This document shows, in pieces, positions 1-6,147 of a stretch of 6,674 nucleotides of DNA (the stretch's first letter is position 1; every line of letters begins with the position of its first letter). The translations under genes and the position numbers were made by a program. Origin of the DNA: an uncultured Eubacteriales bacterium (GTDB lineage: Bacteria; Bacillota_A; Clostridia; Christensenellales; Aristaeellaceae); assembly GCA_902775835.1 (NCBI GenBank), contig CACYNZ010000208.1:1-6674 (forward strand), written 5' to 3'. The notes under the pieces are model-generated. The model did no database searches, was not told where the DNA came from, and saw only the letters and a program-made list of their open reading frames with translations.

Positions 1-29
1 AAAGGGCTGCCGTCTGAAACGGCAGCCCT
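1..29 (-). terminator. Intrinsic terminator ending the operon
   Basis: Bases 3-13 and 19-29 form a perfect 11-bp inverted repeat (AGGGCTGCCGT / ACGGCAGCCCT) around a 5-base loop. Read on the minus strand, the GC-rich stem is followed by TTT, where the window ends, so the full length of the U-tract cannot be seen. It starts 16 bases after the stop codon of the solute-binding protein gene, the usual place for a Rho-independent terminator. On the plus strand no T-run follows the stem, so it is judged to act on minus-strand transcripts only. Confidence 0.88.
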
Positions 30-45
30 GAAGCTTAGCCATGAA

Positions 46-1398
46 TTACTTGTTGTTGAAGGTGTCGCACAGATCCTGCCATGCGGGCATGCCGGCTTCA
101 ACCAGTTCAGCAGGAGTGGATCCACCCAGAGCCCACAGCAGGCTGCTGCCCAGCACGTCGTTGGAGGTACCCAGATAGGTCACCTTGTTGATGCGGCAGT
201 GTTCCGGCTCACGCAGCATGGCGTAGGTCTCGTCCACAGCGCGGTCATCGGTGTAGTTGTACTTGTTGCCGATCCAGCTGTCTTCATCGTCATAGCCAGG
301 GGTAGGATTGCTCCACAGGTCATAGAGGAAGGTCAGCTTGGTGACGGTCTCTTCGTCATAGCAGGCAGGGATCATGGTGATGTTGTCGCTGATGACGTTG
401 ATGTAAGTATCGCCTTCGTGAGGCACAGGCCATGCCACGCAGCCCCAGTCGTCAGCCATGTCGGCCATTTCGCTGTTGTCATTGAAACCGCCGTAGGTCT
501 GATAGACATAGAATCCGCAGTAGCCCTGCTTCCAGCCATCCTTGTACCAGTCCCAGTTTGCTCCTTCAGGAGTGGGAGCCCAGTACTTGGACTGAATGTC
601 CTTGAACCATGCCAGAGCGGTCAGGGTCTCTTCGCTGCCCATGGCAGGATAGATCTTGCCGTTCTCGTCGAAGTCGAAGTAGCAGCCGCCGTTGGAGAAC
701 ACGGACAGGTTGTAGCCGTCATCGCCGGAACCGATCAGGCCCCAGATGTCGTTCACGCCGTCGTTGTTGGTGTCCTGGGTGATCTTGGCCAGCATTTCTT
801 CGAAAGCGGCCCAAGTCCACTTGCCTTCAGCCTGAAGGTCATAGATGGTGTTCCAGTCGATACCGGCTTCTTCAAGAACGCGCTTGTTGAAGTACAGGCA
901 TCCACGGGGCTCGGAATTTCCGGCATACAGACCATACAGCTTGCCGCCGACAGTCATGAAATCCTTTTCCGCAGCGTTCCACTTTTCAGCGTTCAGGTCA
1001 ACATACTTATCGCTCACAGGAGCAGCAATGCCGTTGGCAACCAGAGAGCCGACCTTGCCGGGCTCAATGATGTACATGCGCAGGCTTCCGTCAGGGGTGC
1101 CGGTGAAGTTGATCATTTCTTCAGCACAGGTTCCCCAGTCGCCGCCCTGCAGCTGATGGACATTCACGTTGTAGGTGGCGTTGATCCAGTCACGATATGC
1201 ATACTGGGCAGCCTGTTCTTCGGTGGGATTCTCAGCACGTGCGCCGTCGCCGGACCAGTAGTCCAGGATCATCACTTCAGCACCGCCAAAATCGATGCCT
1301 TCCACTACCTCGGGATAGCCTTCGGGGGTTTCGGCCAGAGCTGCAGTCGATGCCAGCAGCAGTGCTGCACACAAAAGCCAAGCCAACAGTTTCTTCAT
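46..1398 (-). CDS. Extracellular sugar-binding protein of a CUT1 ABC importer
   Basis: This 450-residue protein is a family 1 extracellular solute-binding protein. It would capture an oligosaccharide outside the membrane and deliver it to the two permeases encoded just upstream. Residues 1-22 form a signal peptide: Lys2-Lys3, a hydrophobic core, then ALA before Glu23. Cys10 lies inside the core and is preceded by Trp-Leu-Leu, so there is no lipobox. The protein looks cleaved by signal peptidase I rather than lipid-anchored. Family hallmarks are a GKWTW motif (192-196), a DxNxDGxxxD-like calcium-type loop at 209-217 (D209, N211, D213, D217) followed by IWGL, and 19 tryptophans, fitting a sugar site lined by aromatic rings. 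The mature part has eight cysteines. The ATG at 1398 was chosen because GGGAGG lies 8 bases upstream and the signal peptide begins there. The frame stays open to 1578, but that extension runs through A/T-rich non-coding sequence into the permease gene. The ligand is unknown. Confidence 0.93.
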   Translation of the reverse strand: MKKLLAWLLCAALLLASTAALAETPEGYPEVVEGIDFGGAEVMILDYWSGDGARAENPTEEQAAQYAYRDWINATYNVNVHQLQGGDWGTCAEEMINFTGTPDGSLRMYIIEPGKVGSLVANGIAAPVSDKYVDLNAEKWNAAEKDFMTVGGKLYGLYAGNSEPRGCLYFNKRVLEEAGIDWNTIYDLQAEGKWTWAAFEEMLAKITQDTNNDGVNDIWGLIGSGDDGYNLSVFSNGGCYFDFDENGKIYPAMGSEETLTALAWFKDIQSKYWAPTPEGANWDWYKDGWKQGYCGFYVYQTYGGFNDNSEMADMADDWGCVAWPVPHEGDTYINVISDNITMIPACYDEETVTKLTFLYDLWSNPTPGYDDEDSWIGNKYNYTDDRAVDETYAMLREPEHCRINKVTYLGTSNDVLGSSLLWALGGSTPAELVEAGMPAWQDLCDTFNNK

Positions 1399-1406
1399 AA
1401 ATGCTT

Positions 1407-1412
1407 CCTCCC
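1407..1412 (-). promoter_or_regulatory. Ribosome binding site of the solute-binding protein gene
   Basis: GGGAGG on the minus strand lies 8 bases before the ATG at 1398. It decides the start in favour of the signal-peptide methionine over in-frame ATGs further upstream, such as 1533, where only a weak AAGGA at a 4-base distance is present. Confidence 0.85.
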
Positions 1413-1417
1413 ATTTG

Positions 1418-1453
1418 AAATTCTTATCTCCATGTGCCAAGCACATAAGATTT
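1418..1453 (-). promoter_or_regulatory. Leader hairpin before the solute-binding protein gene
   Basis: On the minus strand a perfect 6-bp inverted repeat ATGTGC-TTG-GCACAT (1432-1446) is flanked by arms AAATCTT (1447-1453) and AAGAATTT (1418-1425). These arms pair over seven positions with one bulged A, separated from the inner stem by a one-sided GGAGAT loop. An alternative outer pairing is ATCT with AGAT. No U-tract follows, so it is not a terminator. It ends 5 bases before the GGGAGG ribosome binding site and leaves that site free. A role as an mRNA-stabilising or processing hairpin, or as a DNA operator, is inference; the symmetry itself is directly visible. Confidence 0.5.
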
Positions 1454-1461
1454 ACTTTTGT

Positions 1462-1487
1462 TGGGAAAATGTTACCACTTTTTCCCA
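1462..1487. repeat. Operator-like inverted repeat TGGGAAAA-N10-TTTTCCCA
   Basis: Bases 1462-1469 (TGGGAAAA) and 1480-1487 (TTTTCCCA) are perfect reverse complements separated by 10 bases, so the two half-site centres are 18 bp apart. The repeat lies in the gap between the second permease gene and the solute-binding protein gene and covers the proposed -10 element. This spacing and position suit a dimeric regulator acting as a repressor. As RNA it would be an A/U-rich 8-bp stem without a following T-run, so a terminator is unlikely. No regulator gene is in view, and the binding protein is unknown. Confidence 0.5.
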
Positions 1488-1497
1488 TTTTCCGCAA
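1469..1497 (-). promoter_or_regulatory. Candidate promoter for the solute-binding protein gene
   Basis: On the minus strand TTGCGG (1492-1497) is followed, after exactly 17 bases, by TAACAT (1469-1474), which is preceded by TGG, giving an extended -10 (TGnTAACAT). The hexamer matches are modest: 3 of 6 at -35 and 4 of 6 at -10. A start near 1462 would give a leader of about 64 bases containing the hairpin at 1418-1453. A second, weaker pair is ATGACA with TATTCT, only 15 bases apart, nearer the permease stop. The A/T-rich composition of the gap supports a promoter here, but it is unproven. Confidence 0.35.
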
Positions 1498-1540
1498 TGC
1501 CTGAGAAGAATAACGTTCCTCAAAATTTGTCATGAGATCC

Positions 1541-2548
1541 TTATTCTTTGCTACCAGACATAGCAATGCTCTCCACAAATGTCCTCTGCGTGAAGATATA
1601 GAGAATGATCAGGGGGAGACTGCAGATAATCACGCCCACGAAAATCAGCTGCTGCTGACGCGCGTTGGGCACCACCATAGCCACATCCGAGCCCTTGTTG
1701 AAGTAGCGGGCCATACGGCTGACGATGGAGGAAAGCTGCACAGAGTAGATGGAATAGCCGGACAGGAAGTTGCGGGAATAGAACAGGTCCGTCCACTGCC
1801 ACACAAAGGAGAACAGGAAACACGAAGCAATCGTCGGTACGGCATCCGGCAGCATGATCCTGACAAAGGTGTGCATGGTGCTGCAGCCGTCCACATACGC
1901 AGCCTCTTCCAGGGACTTGGGAATGCCTTTGAAATACTGACGCAGCATGTAGATATACAGACCGTTCTTCAGGCCCATGCAGGTCAGGCTCATCAGCACA
2001 TACGGGAAAATGGAGGTACGCAGATTCACCGGTCCGCCGGTGAGCAGCGAAATGATGCCCAGGAAATCAAAGGAGGCAAACTGCACATACAGGGATGTCT
2101 GAATGGTCTGGGGCGGAATGATGATGAGCAGGACCACACAGGCAAACCAGAACTTTTTCAGCGGGAAACTGTACCGCGCAAAGCCATAGCCCACCAGCGT
2201 GCAGGCGATCACCTGACATACCGACACCAGAAGACTCGTCCAGAGCGTATTGATCATGGACTTCGGGAAAGCGGTCAGATCCGCCACGATCTTGTAGTTT
2301 TCCAGCGTCACATTCCGCGGCAGCAGAACAATGGTGGAGTCATACAGATCGCTTTCCACCATCAGGCTGGAACAGAAGCGGATGATCATGGGCTGAATGA
2401 TCATGAAACACAGACCGAAGAGCAGAAGGCCGCGGACAATGGAAATCCCGTATTTCTTGAACTTGGATTTCGCGGCATATTTCCTGTCGCGCCTGCCCGC
2501 CGCTTCTTTTTTCTGCTGTTTCGTCATGGCAGCTGCATTAGTCTTCAT
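1541..2548 (-). CDS. Carbohydrate ABC transporter permease, MalG-like (CUT1)
   Basis: This 335-residue inner-membrane protein is the second of the two permease subunits that form the sugar channel. After a charged cytoplasmic tail (about 1-35), six hydrophobic segments can be read near 36-58, 98-122, 133-156, 176-200, 238-256 and 300-320. The cytoplasmic loop before the fifth segment holds the EAA motif that docks the ATPase: E215-A216-A217, G221, I231 and P234 (EAA-x3-G-x9-I-x-LP). The C-terminus QRTFVESIAMSGSKE is typical of MalG-type subunits. The gene overlaps the preceding permease gene by 11 bp. The ATG at 2548 is preferred over the ATG at 2527 because AGGGGGG lies 9 bases before it, while the later ATG has no ribosome binding site. 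Substrate is not predictable from the sequence. Confidence 0.95.
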   Translation of the reverse strand: MKTNAAAMTKQQKKEAAGRRDRKYAAKSKFKKYGISIVRGLLLFGLCFMIIQPMIIRFCSSLMVESDLYDSTIVLLPRNVTLENYKIVADLTAFPKSMINTLWTSLLVSVCQVIACTLVGYGFARYSFPLKKFWFACVVLLIIIPPQTIQTSLYVQFASFDFLGIISLLTGGPVNLRTSIFPYVLMSLTCMGLKNGLYIYMLRQYFKGIPKSLEEAAYVDGCSTMHTFVRIMLPDAVPTIASCFLFSFVWQWTDLFYSRNFLSGYSIYSVQLSSIVSRMARYFNKGSDVAMVVPNARQQQLIFVGVIICSLPLIILYIFTQRTFVESIAMSGSKE

Positions 2549-3518
2549 AGTAATGCACCCCCCTGTTGATCACAATGCTGGCAATTCCGATGAAGAGAAT
2601 AGCCACACCGAAATAGATCCAGCTCATGGCCGAGGACAGGCCGAAGTTCAGCTGTCCATACATGATCGTGTTGATTCTTTCCATCACCCGGTTATCGTTC
2701 TTCATGAAGAAGTCGATAATGGTATAGATGGCGTTGACAAGCAGAAGCGGGCTGACCATGGGGAAAGTGATTTTCCAGAAAGCTTCCCAGGCCGTGCACC
2801 CTTCCACATCGGCCGCCTCATACAGGGACGGGGAAATGGCCTGGAGACCGGAGAGGAACACGATAATCTGGATGCCGCTGGCCATAATAATGTCGTACAC
2901 GGCATCGATCATGTCAAACAGTACGTCGAATACGCCGCTGCCCACACCGGATACCGAGAGAAGATCCTGCAGGGCTGCCGAAATATTCACGCCGGAAGAC
3001 TGACCGACGGCTTCGGCCATGCCGGCCATCATGTCATAGAATTCGTTTTGGCTTTCAATACCGGCCAGCACGCCTGAGGAGAGAATCACGGGGAGGAAGA
3101 AGATGGCACGGGCCAGTGTCCTTCCCTTGAATTCCTGGTTCAGGATCACGGCAATCACGAAGCTCATCACGAGGGTGGCTGTGCCGTTGACGGCCATGCG
3201 GCTGATTTCTTCCACCAGATACTGGTTATAGTACGGGTCGGATGTCAGGGCACTCCTGAAGTTGTTGATCCCCCGGAACACCATGTCATATCCCTTGCCA
3301 GGGATCAGCGTCACGTCGCTCAGACTCATCAGGATGGACGTGTACATGGGCCTGACCATAAAGAAGATAAAGCCCAGTATGAACGGAAGGATAAACAGGA
3401 CGCCTGTCCGGGCCTGCCGTGAACGCATCGTGCTGAATGTGCTGTTGCCGGGAATGAACGTAAGAATCGATTCCTTGAATCCCCAGCGGTCCTGACTGTT
3501 GGATTTTTTCCTGCTCAT
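2538..3518 (-). CDS. Sugar ABC transporter permease, MalF-like (CUT1)
   Basis: This 326-residue inner-membrane protein is the partner permease of the downstream MalG-like subunit. Six hydrophobic segments are visible near 37-58, 104-127, 138-153, 209-227, 256-272 and 300-318, after a basic cytoplasmic tail. The EAA loop lies between segments four and five: E234-A235-A236, G240, I250 and P253. The stretch 155-207, predicted to face outside, is mildly amphipathic and rich in Met, Asp, Ser and Gly. It lacks the tryptophan-rich motif often seen at this place in CUT1 permeases. The start overlaps the stop of the DUF5696 gene as ATGA (3515-3518), and AAGGGGGG lies 8 bases upstream, which implies translational coupling. 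No ATPase gene is nearby, so the importer probably borrows a shared MsmK/UgpC-type ATPase; this is inference from the family. Confidence 0.94.
   Translation of the reverse strand: MSRKKSNSQDRWGFKESILTFIPGNSTFSTMRSRQARTGVLFILPFILGFIFFMVRPMYTSILMSLSDVTLIPGKGYDMVFRGINNFRSALTSDPYYNQYLVEEISRMAVNGTATLVMSFVIAVILNQEFKGRTLARAIFFLPVILSSGVLAGIESQNEFYDMMAGMAEAVGQSSGVNISAALQDLLSVSGVGSGVFDVLFDMIDAVYDIIMASGIQIIVFLSGLQAISPSLYEAADVEGCTAWEAFWKITFPMVSPLLLVNAIYTIIDFFMKNDNRVMERINTIMYGQLNFGLSSAMSWIYFGVAILFIGIASIVINRGVHYYED
2558..2564 (-). promoter_or_regulatory. Ribosome binding site of the MalG-like permease gene
   Basis: AGGGGGG on the minus strand lies 9 bases before the ATG at 2548 and sits inside the last codons of the upstream permease gene (Arg-Gly-Val). 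It selects the 11-bp-overlapping start. Confidence 0.7.
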
Positions 3519-6130
3519 TCCTCGTTCCCCCCTTCCACGATATAGCTGCGTGCAGGTACTTTCACGCCGTCCGCTTCATAGTCTTCTGCGGCATAATTCA
3601 CATAGACCTTTGTACCATTCTCATACGTTGTGACGGAAAGCGTGGGCATGATCAGTTCATGATCCACGATCTCCTGGGCGTTCAGCCCTGCCATGGCCTT
3701 CTGGTACTCATTGATCAGCTGAAGTGCTTCCTCGTCCCATGCATCATAGTATGCGCCGAAGTAGCCGGTGTAGCTGGTGTCCTGAAGGATTTTGGTGTCA
3801 CGCGCCATGAAGGTGAAGTTCAGGCCGGCGCCGTATTCAGCACAGCGCAGCAGTTCAGTCCACCAGTCATTAGCCAGGTTGACCGGTCTGCCGGTGTAGC
3901 TGACGGCACCGTGCAGGGCGATCTGATAGAACGGAACGGAAGCGTCAATGATGGAATACGGGGTTCCCTTCAGATCCATGTCCGTGATCAGGTCAGCATA
4001 GGGCATGGCATAGTCAAAGCCTTCCTTGATCATCACGGCCTGGCCCGCTGCTTTCGCCCCCATCAGGGAAACAATCTGCATCTGCTTCACCTGCTCACGG
4101 GTAGTCAGGTCGTTGACGTTATAGTCGCCGCTGAGAAGACTGCCCATATCACGGAAGGCAACGCCGTATGCCCTGTGTGTCCTGAGCGCTTCCACCAGAT
4201 TGTCAGCCATGCGCTTGGCATAGGAAGGCTGTACCAGGTAGAACGGATCTTCCCAGTCCATGGGCCGGAATGTGACCGTGTAATAGGGATGGATTTCCAC
4301 GCGTTCGCGGGTGGTATACCGTGCCGCATCGCGCATGACAAGGAATCCGTTGAGCAGGCCGCTGTCATAGGCAAAGCAGGAGATACCGTCAAAGTACAGA
4401 GGTACGTCTTTGGACGAAGCGTAATCAATCAGGTGATCCATACCCTTGTTGCCGCCCAGTTCGTTGAGTACATGGACGGAGGTCAGCACCTTCTGGTTCA
4501 CACCGCCGTTCGCCCAGCCGCTCATGCGCACGTTCAGGTTGCCGACGCCGCTGTCCTTCAGCTTTGTGATCAGGTTCTCGGCTTCACTGAAGGTGGTGGT
4601 GGCTGTCACGGAGTTCACCGGCAGACCAAACTTGACCACACGCTTGTTGATGGCGCCCACCAGCTCCACGTTGACGGGCATGGTTTCGTTTACGGTGCGC
4701 TCTGCAAGCTCAGGATACTCATGCCGCAGATAGTCGCCGTAGCTCTTGGCCATGTCCACATAGCTCCTGCTGTCCACAAAGCGGTAGCGCTGGCGGATGG
4801 TGTCGCTGGCCAGGCTCTTTTCAAACATGTACACCAGCGTGCCGGTCTTGTTGGAAACATTGTACTGGTCGCCGTGCAGCACCGTGTATTTGGCACATAC
4901 CCAGTTGTAGCTGTTGTAGCGGTTGGCGATATCTGCCTGAACACCACCGTAGGAGGCTGCGCCTTCCATAATGCAGATGAAGGAACCGTCATTCTTGGAC
5001 ATGCCGAATACCGGGAATGTGTTTTTGGTTTCATTGATCACTTCTTTGCGGAAGGTGCCCCAGTCCCAGCCGTACATATTGGCATAGTAGCTGTTCTGGC
5101 TCAGCTTGCCGTTATTGAAGTTGATCAGGGCGCCGCCGCCCTCCGGAATGAACATGAATCCCTGATCTTCCACGCCGGCTGCACCGAACATGGGCAGCAC
5201 GGTAAGGGAGGTGATGGGGAAATTGGCGCGGTAATGGATCTGGTCATAGGGAACTTCCACCAGGAAGTCCGATCCGTCCAGAATATACCGCATGGTGACA
5301 TTGAATATGGGCTTTTCCACAGCAGACGCGGACGCGATCAGCTGCTGATCCTGATCATAGTCCTCCTGAGTGTAGCCGACCTGGACAAAGTAATCCGAGA
5401 TCGTCTGATAATCCGCCTTCTTGGTTGTATCCAGCACGCGGATCGCCTGTTCCCCGGCCAGGGGATACATGGCCAGGATGCTTTCCTTTTCAGCATCGCT
5501 CTTGGAAGCAAGCGTGTCAGGAGAATAAATGATGTAGAGATTGCCCACCTTGCTGTTGAGCTTGGACTTGGAAAGTCCCAGCTCGCTCTTCATCTTTTCG
5601 GTGAAGTACTGATACCGCTCTTCCGTAATGGCATAGGGCATCATGTAGGTCTTGCTGATATCGCCGATGGAATAGATCACTTCCACAGAGTGGTCCGTCA
5701 CCTCGCCGATCTCATAGGTGCCGTTCATGATGGAACGCTGATAATTGTTGAATGCAATATCGGCTGTACCCTTGTCACGGTCGGTATAGGTCATCAGCAG
5801 CGTGGACTGCAGTGCATACAGGTTGGCCTGACTGCCCTTTGCAATCTGGTCATTGGCCGCATTATCCGGAATGGATGTCCACTCGCGCCCGGTGGCCTTT
5901 TCTGTCAGCCGGAACTGGGTGGTGCCTGTATCCATTTCAAATTTCAGCGCGTCGTTTTCCAGGGTAAGCGTTTTCGCTTTCCCGTCAAAATAGGTCACAT
6001 GCGGCAGCGGCGTCGTCTGTTCATCCCGCTGGGAATACAGCGGAATTCCCACGAAAATCACCAGCGCCGCCAGGACTGCCAAAGTAAGTACCCAGGGTAT
6101 GATCCGGCGGAGGATGGATTTCTTTTTCAT
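3515..6130 (-). CDS. Membrane-anchored DUF5696-type protein, probable surface glycoside hydrolase
   Basis: This 871-residue protein resembles DUF5696 proteins, which are often encoded beside sugar ABC transporters; no activity is known to me. Residues 1-9 are basic and 10-31 form one hydrophobic segment with no clear cleavage site, so it looks like a signal anchor with the rest outside the cell. About 45-475 is beta-rich, as in the sandwich domains before the barrel of several glycosidase clans. From about 486 to 775 eight strand-like segments follow in order, suggesting a TIM barrel: 486-492, 531-538 (then WANGG), 576-583 (YFDGI), around 661 (FRDMGS), around 703 (KEGFDYA), 712-720 (TDMD), 734-743 and 769-775. 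Asp661 and Glu703 (or Asp717/Asp719) are candidate catalytic acids by position only. A small C-terminal beta domain (829-868) resembles those closing many glycosidases. ATG 6130 was chosen: AAGGAGG is 10 bases upstream, against only 4 for the in-frame GTG at 6136. Confidence 0.85.
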   Translation of the reverse strand: MKKKSILRRIIPWVLTLAVLAALVIFVGIPLYSQRDEQTTPLPHVTYFDGKAKTLTLENDALKFEMDTGTTQFRLTEKATGREWTSIPDNAANDQIAKGSQANLYALQSTLLMTYTDRDKGTADIAFNNYQRSIMNGTYEIGEVTDHSVEVIYSIGDISKTYMMPYAITEERYQYFTEKMKSELGLSKSKLNSKVGNLYIIYSPDTLASKSDAEKESILAMYPLAGEQAIRVLDTTKKADYQTISDYFVQVGYTQEDYDQDQQLIASASAVEKPIFNVTMRYILDGSDFLVEVPYDQIHYRANFPITSLTVLPMFGAAGVEDQGFMFIPEGGGALINFNNGKLSQNSYYANMYGWDWGTFRKEVINETKNTFPVFGMSKNDGSFICIMEGAASYGGVQADIANRYNSYNWVCAKYTVLHGDQYNVSNKTGTLVYMFEKSLASDTIRQRYRFVDSRSYVDMAKSYGDYLRHEYPELAERTVNETMPVNVELVGAINKRVVKFGLPVNSVTATTTFSEAENLITKLKDSGVGNLNVRMSGWANGGVNQKVLTSVHVLNELGGNKGMDHLIDYASSKDVPLYFDGISCFAYDSGLLNGFLVMRDAARYTTRERVEIHPYYTVTFRPMDWEDPFYLVQPSYAKRMADNLVEALRTHRAYGVAFRDMGSLLSGDYNVNDLTTREQVKQMQIVSLMGAKAAGQAVMIKEGFDYAMPYADLITDMDLKGTPYSIIDASVPFYQIALHGAVSYTGRPVNLANDWWTELLRCAEYGAGLNFTFMARDTKILQDTSYTGYFGAYYDAWDEEALQLINEYQKAMAGLNAQEIVDHELIMPTLSVTTYENGTKVYVNYAAEDYEADGVKVPARSYIVEGGNEE
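3527..3534 (-). promoter_or_regulatory. Ribosome binding site of the MalF-like permease gene
   Basis: AAGGGGGG on the minus strand lies 8 bases before the ATG at 3518. It is read as Glu-Gly-Gly at the end of the DUF5696 protein, so the Gly-Gly pair there may reflect selection for this site. Confidence 0.7.
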
Positions 6131-6140
6131 CGTCACACCG

Positions 6141-6147
6141 CCTCCTT
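6141..6147 (-). promoter_or_regulatory. Ribosome binding site of the DUF5696 gene, fused to the YIP1 stop codon
   Basis: AAGGAGG on the minus strand is a near-perfect Shine-Dalgarno sequence. It shares bases with the TAA stop of the upstream gene (TAAGGAGG). It is 10 bases from the ATG at 6130 and 4 bases from the GTG at 6136, favouring the ATG. The arrangement implies that terminating ribosomes of the upstream gene help start the next one. Confidence 0.85.

Noticed and set aside
1462..1487. Intrinsic terminator after the second permease gene
   Set aside because: The 8-bp stem is A/T-rich at its loop end and no T-run follows on the minus strand, so it does not look able to end transcription before the binding-protein gene.
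199..1563. A 454-codon open frame on the plus strand opposite the binding-protein gene, and similar ones at 1532-2569 and 2397-3077
   Set aside because: The main overlapping stretches have the same complementary codon phase as the minus-strand genes and are explained by the same codon bias. They show no recognisable domains and run across the terminators or junctions of real genes.
1399..1578. In-frame N-terminal extension of the binding protein from ATGs at 1578 or 1533
   Set aside because: It would bury the signal peptide 45-60 residues inside the protein, runs through A/T-rich sequence holding the dyad and hairpin, and begins inside or just beyond the permease stop. Only a weak AAGGA at 4 bases precedes 1533, against GGGAGG at 8 bases for 1398.
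6134..6136. GTG start two codons upstream for the DUF5696 gene
   Set aside because: It would lie only 4 bases from the AAGGAGG site, which is too close; the ATG at 6130 is 10 bases away. The difference is just two residues, so it cannot be fully excluded.
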